Assembly: GCA_038138145.1 (NCBI GenBank)
Contig: JAYQDD010000001.1
Coordinates: 248,001 to 312,000, forward strand
Direction: 5' to 3'
Length of the DNA: 64,000 nt
Source: UBA3537 sp038138145
GTDB taxonomy: Bacteria; Bacteroidota; Bacteroidia; Flavobacteriales; Flavobacteriaceae
How positions within the stretch are numbered: position 1 is the stretch's first letter; the number at the start of each line of letters is the position of its first letter. Positions 1 to 7,376 of this stretch are shown piece by piece. Below the pieces are notes generated by a model. That model saw only the letters and a list, made by a program, of their open reading frames with translations, did not search any database and was not told where the DNA came from. The position numbers and the translations under genes were made by a program.

Positions 1-393
1 ATCGCCTTGCCAAAATTGTGTGCTTGTTGCATCATTGTTGCCATCCCAAACCCAATTGCCTTCTGTGGCGATATCATTTCCACCAATCCAAACATAAGCA
101 CCACCACCGCCGTCTGCAGCAAGGGTATTGTTCGTTGTGATGTTGGCATTGTTGTCTAGTTCATCAAAAATGGCATTTTGTTCCGCCAAATCATTGATTT
201 CGGTCAAAATTCCGCCTCTTTGGACAGCACATGAAGCCGCATCTACCCATGATTTATTTTCTTTAACAACTTCGTAGGTTTTACTATTGTAGTTAAAAGC
301 ATAAATGTTTGAAGTATTGGCGCATTGTCCAATGGCCATAAAACTGCCCAAAAAAAGCAGCAGTACAGACAAATTTGAAGTAATTTTTTTCAT
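1..393 (-). CDS. Secreted C-type-lectin-like protein (N-terminal part)
   Basis: Partial gene: the 131 codons present start at an ATG (391-393) and run off the left edge of the window. Residues 1 to about 22 form a signal peptide (KK near the start, then a hydrophobic run ending AIGQ). The rest reads as the first half of a C-type lectin-like domain: SWVDAASCAVQRGGILTEIN, then YVWIGGNDIATEGNWVWDG and FWQG, which match the usual WxxA..C....GG.L..I, W.GG.D....G.W.W and W..G pattern. In Flavobacteriaceae such proteins are often large, surface-exposed and exported by type IX secretion, but the C-terminal sorting domain would lie outside the window, so that is inference. The binding target is unknown. 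Confidence 0.85.
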   Translation of the reverse strand, partial: MKKITSNLSVLLLFLGSFMAIGQCANTSNIYAFNYNSKTYEVVKENKSWVDAASCAVQRGGILTEINDLAEQNAIFDELDNNANITTNNTLAADGGGGAYVWIGGNDIATEGNWVWDGNNDATSTQFWQGD

Positions 394-620
394 GTTATAA
401 ATATTTAAACCCAAAAAACAACTCCATTACAAATAGTAACTAACGGTTTTATTGCTTACAATAATGTTTAGTGAAAAGGTAAAATCCGTAGGTCGTCATG
501 TTGTGTAGAACAGATTTAGGGTTCATATTCGTGTCAAAGATATAAAAAAATCCCAACTAATGCGTTGAGATTTTTTTATAGTTTTAAGAAATTGAATTTA
601 TTTCAATGCTTGTGTTGAAT
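394..620. other. Intergenic region with leader of the lectin gene
   Basis: This 227-base gap holds a bidirectional terminator-like hairpin (549-572). It also has a minus-strand -7 match TATCTTTG (542-535) with no well-spaced -33, which would give the lectin gene a 5' leader of about 135 bases. A 25-codon minus-strand ORF starts at 526 and stops at 449 within that leader. I cannot say whether it is translated. Confidence 0.4.
541..579 (-). terminator. Rho-independent terminator after serA
   Basis: Nine-base-pair stem (549-557 with 564-572, one G-U pair on the minus-strand RNA) with a 6-base loop TAATGC. On the minus strand it is followed by a run of T, and on the plus strand also by T7, so it could act in both directions. 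It lies 48 bases past the serA stop. Confidence 0.7.
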
Positions 621-1571
621 TTATTTCAATATGGAAATGATCTGTGCAGCCAATTCCGAGCCAATGCGTTCTTGAGCTTGAGTGGTTGCCGCACCAATAT
701 GCGGGGTTAGGGACACATTGGGTGTCATCAAGACTTGTACAGCAGGAGTGGGTTCGTTTTCAAATGTATCAACACCTGCAAAACTGAGTTTACCAGATTT
801 GAGTGCTTCTACCATAGCCACTTCATCGACTACTCCGCCACGCGCCGCATTGACAAGACCAGCGCCATCTTTCATGAGCTCTAATTCGGGCGCTCCAATC
901 ACAAACTCTTTCTGCGCAGGAACGTGCAAGGTGATAAAATCTGCTTGTTTTAACACATTTTCTTTACTCTCCATAGGGATATCAAAGTCCAAAGACTGTC
1001 CATCAAAAAAGGACACAGAAACCGTAGCTTTTTCCATAAATGGATCAAATGCGATTACATTCATGCCAAGTCCAAGGCCAATTTTGGCGGTAGCTTGACC
1101 AATACGTCCAAAACCGATTACACCTAAAGTTTTACCACTTAACTCAGTCCCTTTGGCGTATGCTTTTTTAAGCGCTTTAAATTTGGTATCACCATCCAAG
1201 GGCATATTACGGTTGGCATCATACAAATAGCGTACACCAGAGAACAGGTGCGCAAAAACGAGCTCTGCTACCGACGCTGAGGAGGCCGCAGGTGTATTGA
1301 TGACATGCAAACCTTTTTCGCGTGCATACTCCACGTCAATGTTATCCATACCAACACCACCACGCCCAATAATTTTTAAGCTTGGACAAGCGTCAATCAA
1401 ATCTTTACGAACTGTTGTTGCACTGCGTACAAGCAAGGCCACAATATTTTCGCTGTTGATGTAATTTTCTAATTGTTCTTGTGCTACAGTAACTGTACTG
1501 ACTTCAAATCCTGCAGCTTCTAATTCTTCAACGCCATTTTTAGAAATACCGTCGTTTGCTAATATTTTCAT
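621..1571 (-). CDS. serA: D-3-phosphoglycerate dehydrogenase
   Basis: First committed step of serine synthesis: NAD-dependent oxidation of 3-phosphoglycerate to 3-phosphohydroxypyruvate, in the cytosol. The 316-residue protein has the split D-2-hydroxyacid dehydrogenase fold. The substrate-domain motif GRGGVGMDNIDV lies at about 69-80, the nucleotide-binding GFGRIG at 153-158, and the catalytic triad is R244 (NAARGG), E273 (ENEP) and H291 (TPHIGAAT). It is a short form: there is no C-terminal ACT domain, so serine feedback through that domain is not expected. It follows serC by 5 bases on the same strand, and the two encode consecutive steps. A hairpin terminator follows the gene. Confidence 0.95.
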   Translation of the reverse strand: MKILANDGISKNGVEELEAAGFEVSTVTVAQEQLENYINSENIVALLVRSATTVRKDLIDACPSLKIIGRGGVGMDNIDVEYAREKGLHVINTPAASSASVAELVFAHLFSGVRYLYDANRNMPLDGDTKFKALKKAYAKGTELSGKTLGVIGFGRIGQATAKIGLGLGMNVIAFDPFMEKATVSVSFFDGQSLDFDIPMESKENVLKQADFITLHVPAQKEFVIGAPELELMKDGAGLVNAARGGVVDEVAMVEALKSGKLSFAGVDTFENEPTPAVQVLMTPNVSLTPHIGAATTQAQERIGSELAAQIISILK

Positions 1572-1576
1572 TTAAT

Positions 1577-2638
1577 TTATGCTTTTCGTTCTAATTCACT
1601 CATAATTTCTACCAATACCTGAACGCTTTCAAGCGTTAGGGCATTATACATAGAGGCCCTGTAACCACCAACACTTCGGTGTCCATTCAAACCATTGATC
1701 CCCGCTTCTTGCCACATGGTGTCAAAAGTTTCTTTTAAATCTTCATTGGCCAAAGTAAAGGTTGCATTCATGGTCGATCGGTCTGCTTTGGCTGCAAATC
1801 CATTAAACAAAGGATTGAGGTCTATTTCGGAATAAATGAGTTGTGCTTTCTTTTCATTTTCTTTTTCAATGGCAGCAATACCTCCTTTGTTTTTTAACCA
1901 TTCTAAGTTGAGCATAGAAGCATACACAGGAAAAACAGGTGGTGTATTGAACATACTGCCCTTGCCAATGTGTACTTTATAGTCCATCATTGAAGGAATT
2001 TTACGCGATACTTTTCCTAAAATATCTTCGCGAACAACGACTAAAGTTGTTCCTGCAGGACCCATATTTTTTTGTGCTCCGGCATAAATCAATCCAAATT
2101 TTGAAAAATCGAGGGTTCTGGAAAAAATATCGCTACTCATATCACAAACCATAGGGATGTCAGAATCAGGAAATTCTTTGATTTGCGTTCCAAAAATGGT
2201 ATTGTTGGAAGTACAATGAAAGTAATCGTGGTCTGATGGGATATCATATCCTTTAGGGATGTAGTTGTAATTGGCATCTTTTGAGGAGGCTACTTCTAAA
2301 ACATCGTCAAAAATACGTGCTTCTTTGATGGCTTTATCACTCCAAGTTCCTGTGTTAAGGTAAGCCGCACGTTTTTCTAATAGATTTAGTGCAACAGCCA
2401 AAAATTGAGTACTGGCACCACCTTGCAAAAATAAGGCCTTGTAGCCCATGCCTTCCAACCCAAGAAGTTCTAAGGCAAGTGCACGTGCACGTTCCATGAT
2501 GTCTACAAATGCTTTACTGCGGTGTGATATTTCAATGAGCGAAAGGCCGTTGTCGAAGTTCAATACTGCTTCAGCAGATTTGTCGAGCACTTCTTGTGGG
2601 AGTACGCATGGTCCAGCGCTAAAATTGTGTCTTTTCAT
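1577..2638 (-). CDS. serC: Phosphoserine aminotransferase
   Basis: Converts 3-phosphohydroxypyruvate plus glutamate to phosphoserine, and also acts in PLP synthesis in many bacteria. The 353-residue length is normal for the family. The opening HNFSAGP, the PLP-phosphate region LFLQGGASTQF (about 70-79) and the Schiff-base lysine K190 in YAGAQKNMGPAG are visible, and the C-terminal NGHRSVGGYRASMYN is typical. It sits directly before serA (5-base gap, likely cotranscribed) and 85 bases after the LuxC-like reductase gene. No clear TAnnTTTG promoter was found in that gap, so one transcript from the reductase through serA is likely. Confidence 0.96.
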   Translation of the reverse strand: MKRHNFSAGPCVLPQEVLDKSAEAVLNFDNGLSLIEISHRSKAFVDIMERARALALELLGLEGMGYKALFLQGGASTQFLAVALNLLEKRAAYLNTGTWSDKAIKEARIFDDVLEVASSKDANYNYIPKGYDIPSDHDYFHCTSNNTIFGTQIKEFPDSDIPMVCDMSSDIFSRTLDFSKFGLIYAGAQKNMGPAGTTLVVVREDILGKVSRKIPSMMDYKVHIGKGSMFNTPPVFPVYASMLNLEWLKNKGGIAAIEKENEKKAQLIYSEIDLNPLFNGFAAKADRSTMNATFTLANEDLKETFDTMWQEAGINGLNGHRSVGGYRASMYNALTLESVQVLVEIMSELERKA

Positions 2639-2723
2639 TAGGTAGGTATTTGCCGTTAAAAATTAAGCCGTAAAGGTCTGAATTAATTATTGATATTTAC
2701 ACAAAAAAAGTGATAATATTATG

Positions 2724-3785
2724 TTATATTTTCAACAGGAAATCAACAGTGTCCAAAGCGTCTGCATAATCTGATAGTTTTGGATGTTGTGTACTGCCAA
2801 AAGCAACTTCATTCTGAACTATTCCATTGGCGACTATGCATTGAATTTGATCGCCATCATTTTGAAGTTTTAATTTTAAATCATCCAAGTTTTCGTAATG
2901 CTCATAAAACAAAGTGGCAATAGGAGAGCCATAGCGTTCATCTTCTTTGAGCATCAAAAAACCATTTTCGATTAAATCAAATTCACTCATCAGGTAAACC
3001 GCTTTGTTGTAGTCATAATTGTTTGCATATTTTGCACTGTTGATGATGAGGTGCCAATCGTATACCGCATTAAAAAAGGCGTCGAAATTATAATCTTTGG
3101 GCACAAAAATTTTGGATACATTTCGACAACCTAATCCGTAGTATCTAAAAATATCCTCTGCCAATCCTTCTAAATCTGCTTCTGTTTCTTTGCCCGTTAA
3201 AACGGCCACAGAATTTCTGTTTTTACGGATGATAGAGGGGTGGTATTTAAAATAACTTTCAAAATAACGTGCGGTGTTGTCGCTACCGGTGGCAATCACC
3301 GCATCAAAATCTTTTAATTGTTCTGTGGTAAATTTAATTTTCCCTTTAAGTTCTGGAGAAAGATGGGTCAAATAGACTGCCAAAAAAGGCAGCAAATGGC
3401 TATCGTTGGACGATTGCTTGATGCGCAAGTGATGGCCGGTAACCAAAGCCGAAATAAAATCGTGAAAGCCCACCAACGGAATATTTCCTGCCATAATGAG
3501 GGCAACAGTTTTGGGCGTTTTGTTGGGGAGGGTATAGGGGGAAAGCCACGCTTCCAACGGTTCTGTTTGAAGGACTTGACTCCACTGTTTTAACGCAAAA
3601 CATAGATTTTCTTTGTTAAACCAGCCATTGTGTTCATTGGCCAATTTGAGTTGGTGTTTAAACCCATCAAAAAACAAATCATTATGCAAAACATGCTCTG
3701 ATTTTTTGGGCTCAATGGTTGAAAATTGCCCCAAAAAATCCCCTAAATGGGTTAATGTTTTTATTATATTTTTTTTATGATTCAT
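2724..3785 (-). CDS. Acyl-CoA reductase, LuxC-like
   Basis: 353 residues resembling the LuxC family, which reduces fatty acyl-CoA or acyl-enzyme to the aldehyde with NADPH. Support comes from IMAGNIPLVGFHDFISALVTGH (about 97-118) and the region around C220 in YYGLGCRNVSKIFVP, which matches the LuxC catalytic cysteine segment. No luciferase genes are nearby, so bioluminescence is not implied. In the Bacteroidetes I recall, this gene travels with a dicluster ferredoxin and serC-serA. Its physiological substrate there is unknown to me. It is divergent from the ferredoxin gene across a 70-base gap with facing -7 elements (TAAATTTG on the minus strand, 3830-3823). Confidence 0.8.
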   Translation of the reverse strand: MNHKKNIIKTLTHLGDFLGQFSTIEPKKSEHVLHNDLFFDGFKHQLKLANEHNGWFNKENLCFALKQWSQVLQTEPLEAWLSPYTLPNKTPKTVALIMAGNIPLVGFHDFISALVTGHHLRIKQSSNDSHLLPFLAVYLTHLSPELKGKIKFTTEQLKDFDAVIATGSDNTARYFESYFKYHPSIIRKNRNSVAVLTGKETEADLEGLAEDIFRYYGLGCRNVSKIFVPKDYNFDAFFNAVYDWHLIINSAKYANNYDYNKAVYLMSEFDLIENGFLMLKEDERYGSPIATLFYEHYENLDDLKLKLQNDGDQIQCIVANGIVQNEVAFGSTQHPKLSDYADALDTVDFLLKI

Positions 3786-3787
3786 AA

Positions 3788-3819
3788 TTTGCTTAACCGT
3801 GATTTTGGCGTTAATTTTG
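3788..3819 (+). promoter_or_regulatory. Promoter of the ferredoxin gene
   Basis: -33 TTTG (3788-3791), 20-base spacer, -7 TAATTTTG (3812-3819), which fits the Bacteroidetes primary sigma factor consensus. A minus-strand -7 (TAAATTTG, 3830-3823) for the LuxC-like gene begins 4 bases further on, so the two promoters face away from each other with touching elements. Confidence 0.65.
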
Positions 3820-3855
3820 TTACAAATTTAATTAATAAATTAACGAAAAACGACT

Positions 3856-4209
3856 ATGGCGATTATAATCACTGACGAATGCATCAATTGTGGCGCTTGC
3901 GAGCCCGAATGTCCCAACACCGCCATTTATGAAGGTGCAGACGATTGGCGCTATAACGATGGTACAAGCTTAGAAGGACAAGTTATTTTGCCCAACGGCA
4001 AACAAGTCGATGCCGATGAGCCACAAATTCCTATTAGTGACGAATATTATTTTATTGTCCCCGATAAATGTACCGAATGTAAGGGCTTTCATGAAGAGCC
4101 CCAATGTGCGGCGGTATGCCCTGTGGATTGTTGTGTTCCTAACGACAATCATGTTGAAACCGAAGACGTATTGCTCGGAAAACAACGGTTTATGCATCCT
4201 GAGGGGTAA
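3856..4209 (+). CDS. Dicluster 4Fe-4S ferredoxin
   Basis: 117-residue soluble electron carrier. Cysteines C9, C12, C15 and C19 (CINCGACEPECP) form one CxxCxxCxxxCP motif. C72, C75, C84 and C88 form the second, with an 8-residue insert between its second and third cysteines. This spacing is typical of the YfhL-type / Allochromatium-type 2[4Fe-4S] ferredoxins, and two further cysteines (92, 93) follow. The long insert between the clusters (about 25-65) is acidic. It is divergent from the LuxC-like reductase, which suggests a shared redox role, but this is inference from position only. Confidence 0.9.
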   Translation: MAIIITDECINCGACEPECPNTAIYEGADDWRYNDGTSLEGQVILPNGKQVDADEPQIPISDEYYFIVPDKCTECKGFHEEPQCAAVCPVDCCVPNDNHVETEDVLLGKQRFMHPEG

Positions 4210-4231
4210 AACCTTTAAAACCAAAACAATA

Positions 4232-4266
4232 TTTGGTGCATTTAAGTTTTCATTTATGTACTTTTG
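4232..4266 (+). promoter_or_regulatory. Promoter of ychF
   Basis: -33 TTTG (4232-4235), 23-base spacer, -7 TACTTTTG (4259-4266). Its position rules out the upstream in-frame TTG at 4264 as the start of ychF and supports the ATG at 4285. Confidence 0.6.
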
Positions 4267-4284
4267 CCCTCAAACTATAATACT

Positions 4285-5379
4285 ATGAAAGCAGGGATCG
4301 TCGGATTGCCTAATGTGGGCAAATCAACACTTTTTAATTGTTTGTCCAATGCCAAAGCGCAAAGCGCTAATTTTCCATTTTGTACCATTGAACCCAATAT
4401 TGGTGTGGTTAATGTTCCAGACCCACGGCTTTCAAAATTAGAAGCTTTAGTCAGCCCCGAAAAAGTGATTCCAGCGACTGTAGAAATTGTAGATATTGCT
4501 GGATTGGTTAAAGGAGCGAGTAAAGGTGAGGGGCTTGGCAATCAATTTTTAGGAAATATTCGTGAAACCGATGCTATTTTGCATGTGTTGCGTTGTTTTG
4601 ACAACGACAATATTGTTCATGTCGATGGCAGTGTAGACCCGCTCAGGGACAAGGATACGATTGATATGGAATTGCAGTTAAAGGACCTAGAAACTGTTGA
4701 AAAGAAACTTGAAAAAGTCAAACGAACTGCCAAAACAGGTAACAAAGAAGCCCAAAAAGAAGCAACTGTTTTAGAACACTTAAAAGCACACTTGGAATCT
4801 GGAGCCTCCATACGCAGTGTAGATGTTTCCGAAGATGATTTTTTGGCCTATGTGAAGCCGTTGCAATTCATTACTGCCAAACCTGTACTTTATGTTTGTA
4901 ATGTAGATGAAAACTCAGCCGTTGGTGGCAATAGCTATGTCGAGCAAGTAAAGAGTGATGTGGCCAACGAAAATGCCGAAGTATTGGTGTTGGCTGTAGG
5001 AACCGAGGCGGACATCAACGAGTTGGATGATTTTGAGGAACGCCAACTCTTTTTGGACGATATAGGATTAGATGAACCAGGATCGGCCAAATTGATTCGA
5101 GCGGCGTACAAACTTTTAAGTCTTCAGACCTATTTTACGGCAGGAAAGAAAGAAGTAAGAGCTTGGACAATTCCAATTGGGGCCTCAGCACCTCAAGCCG
5201 CAGGCGTTATTCATACAGATTTTGAAAAAGGCTTTATTCGCGCTGAAGTGATAAGTTATGAGGATTATGTTGGTTTTGGAAGTGAAGCCAAGGTCAAAGA
5301 AGCAGGAAAAATGCGTGTCGAAGGCAAAAACTATATCGTCAAAGATGGTGATGTGGTTCATTTTCTTTTTAATGTTTAA
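4285..5379 (+). CDS. ychF: Redox-regulated ATPase YchF (Obg-related)
   Basis: 364 residues, the normal YchF length. It is a universally conserved translation-associated P-loop protein that binds the ribosome and prefers ATP. Visible motifs: the P-loop GLPNVGKST near residue 6; the G3 region DIAGLVKGASKGEGLGNQFL; and NVDE in place of the GTPase NKxD, the change linked to ATP preference in this family. A coiled-coil helical region lies at about 120-180, and a C-terminal TGS domain ends in DGDVVHFLFNV. The ATG at 4285 gives the conserved MKAGIVGLPNVGKS start. It is monocistronic by layout. Confidence 0.97.
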   Translation: MKAGIVGLPNVGKSTLFNCLSNAKAQSANFPFCTIEPNIGVVNVPDPRLSKLEALVSPEKVIPATVEIVDIAGLVKGASKGEGLGNQFLGNIRETDAILHVLRCFDNDNIVHVDGSVDPLRDKDTIDMELQLKDLETVEKKLEKVKRTAKTGNKEAQKEATVLEHLKAHLESGASIRSVDVSEDDFLAYVKPLQFITAKPVLYVCNVDENSAVGGNSYVEQVKSDVANENAEVLVLAVGTEADINELDDFEERQLFLDDIGLDEPGSAKLIRAAYKLLSLQTYFTAGKKEVRAWTIPIGASAPQAAGVIHTDFEKGFIRAEVISYEDYVGFGSEAKVKEAGKMRVEGKNYIVKDGDVVHFLFNV

Positions 5380-5404
5380 TAATTTTTCTAAACATTGAAG
5401 TGTA

Positions 5405-5428
5405 AAATGTTCTCAACATTTCTTCTTA
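5405..5428 (+). terminator. Possible terminator after ychF
   Basis: AAATGTT (5405-5411), loop CTC, AACATTT (5415-5421), followed by a T-rich tract. The stem is AT-rich and weak. Confidence 0.35.
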
Positions 5429-5510
5429 TTTTTTGTTAATTATTTTGTGTTTTAAAGGTTTTATTTTTTAAAACGTTACACTATATTAGCGCTTCATCTG
5501 ACCAATTTTT

Positions 5511-7376
5511 ATGGCCCAAAACACAAGCTACACAGAAGACAACATTAGATCCCTCGACTGGAAGGAGCATATTCGTATGCGCCCAGGGATGTATATCGGT
5601 AAATTGGGTGATGGGTCTTCTGCCGACGATGGGATTTATATTCTCCTCAAAGAAGTTTTGGACAACTCTATTGACGAATACGTCATGGGTGCGGGAAAAT
5701 CCATCGAGATTTCCATACAAGGCAACAAAGTGATTGTTCGTGATTATGGACGTGGTATTCCACTTGGTAAAGTTGTGGATGTAGTATCCAAAATGAATAC
5801 TGGAGGAAAATACGATTCTAGAGCATTTAAAAAGTCGGTAGGACTTAATGGGGTAGGAACAAAAGCGGTTAATGCACTTTCGACTTATTTTCGTGTAGAA
5901 TCTAACAGAGATGGTAAGTCGGCTTCTGCAGAGTTTGAACTCGGTGTGTTGACAAATCAAGAAACCTTAGACGATACGACACGAAGAAAAGGAACTAAAG
6001 TGTCCTTTATCCCTGACCCGTCAATATTTAAAAATTATAAATTCAGGAATGAGTATGTTTCACGCATGCTTAAAAATTACGTCTATCTGAATCCGGGGTT
6101 AACCATTGTTTTTAATGGTGAAAAATTCTTTAGCGAAAATGGATTAAAAGATTTATTGGAAGACAATTCCAAAGCAGAAGATCGACTGTATCCGACCATC
6201 CATCTTCGAGGAGATGATATCGAGGTTGCACTCACACACAGTAAAACCCAGTACAGTGAAGAATACCACTCATTTGTCAATGGGCAAAATACAACTCAAG
6301 GAGGTACACATTTAGCTGCGTTTAGAGAGGCCTTTGTTAAAACGATCCGTGAATTTTTTGGTAAAAATTATGATGCTTCCGATATTCGAAAGTCCATCAT
6401 TTCTGCCATTGCGGTAAAAGTCATGGAACCTGTTTTTGAAAGCCAAACCAAAACAAAATTGGGCTCAACGGATATGGGTGGGGGATTGCCCACAGTACGT
6501 ACTTTTATTAATGATTTTGTCAAAACACAGCTCGACAATTATTTACATAAAAATCCTGATACCGCAGAAGCCATTCAGCGTAAAATACTACAAGCCGAAC
6601 GCGAACGTAAAGAACTTTCTGGTATTCGTAAAATTGCCAAAGAACGTGCCAAAAAAGCAAGCTTACACAATAAAAAATTGCGTGATTGCCGTGTACATTT
6701 TGGTGATGCTAAAAACAACCGTAACCTTGAAACCACACTATTTATTACAGAAGGGGATTCGGCCTCCGGAAGCATCACAAAATCTAGAGATGTCAACACC
6801 CAGGCGGTCTTTAGTCTAAAAGGAAAACCACTTAACTGTTACGGATTGACCAAAAAATTTGTGTACGAAAATGAGGAGTTTAACCTGCTACAAGCGGCCC
6901 TCAACATCGAAGAATCCATAGAAGATTTACGCTACAACAACATTGTGATCGCCACTGATGCCGACGTGGACGGAATGCATATTCGTTTGTTGTTGATTAC
7001 CTTCTTTTTGCAGTTTTTTCCTGAACTTATTAAGGAAGGGCATTTGTATATTTTGCAAACCCCACTTTTTCGTGTACGCAACAAAAAAGAAACCATTTAC
7101 TGCTATACCGAGCAAGAACGCATAGATGCTATTGAAAAACTAAAACCTAAACCAGAGATTACTCGATTTAAAGGGTTAGGTGAGATTTCCCCCAATGAAT
7201 TTAAACACTTTATTGGTGATGATATTCGACTCGATCCTGTAATGTTGGATACAGAAAAAAGTATTAGCGAATTGTTGTCTTTTTATATGGGTAAAAACAC
7301 CCCAGAGCGTCAAAAATTTATTATAGATAACCTCAAGGTAGAACTTGACTTAATCGACCCTGTAAAGCCCTCGTAG
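5511..7376 (+). CDS. parE: DNA topoisomerase IV subunit B
   Basis: ATPase subunit of a type IIA topoisomerase that decatenates chromosomes. The 621-residue protein has an N-terminal GHKL ATPase domain (VLDNSIDEYVMGAG with the Mg-binding Asn, DYGRGIPLG, and GLNGVGTKAVNALS), a transducer domain, and a TOPRIM domain (ITEGDSASG and DADVDGMHIR). The absence of a GyrB-type insertion in TOPRIM and the direct linkage to parC favour ParE over GyrB. The next gene starts on the base after the stop, so the two subunits are almost certainly translated from one message. Confidence 0.93.
   Translation: MAQNTSYTEDNIRSLDWKEHIRMRPGMYIGKLGDGSSADDGIYILLKEVLDNSIDEYVMGAGKSIEISIQGNKVIVRDYGRGIPLGKVVDVVSKMNTGGKYDSRAFKKSVGLNGVGTKAVNALSTYFRVESNRDGKSASAEFELGVLTNQETLDDTTRRKGTKVSFIPDPSIFKNYKFRNEYVSRMLKNYVYLNPGLTIVFNGEKFFSENGLKDLLEDNSKAEDRLYPTIHLRGDDIEVALTHSKTQYSEEYHSFVNGQNTTQGGTHLAAFREAFVKTIREFFGKNYDASDIRKSIISAIAVKVMEPVFESQTKTKLGSTDMGGGLPTVRTFINDFVKTQLDNYLHKNPDTAEAIQRKILQAERERKELSGIRKIAKERAKKASLHNKKLRDCRVHFGDAKNNRNLETTLFITEGDSASGSITKSRDVNTQAVFSLKGKPLNCYGLTKKFVYENEEFNLLQAALNIEESIEDLRYNNIVIATDADVDGMHIRLLLITFFLQFFPELIKEGHLYILQTPLFRVRNKKETIYCYTEQERIDAIEKLKPKPEITRFKGLGEISPNEFKHFIGDDIRLDPVMLDTEKSISELLSFYMGKNTPERQKFIIDNLKVELDLIDPVKPS

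Noticed and set aside
2724..3785. Bioluminescence gene because of the LuxC match
   Set aside because: No luxA, luxB, luxD or luxE is present; the gene belongs to a serine-gene cluster.
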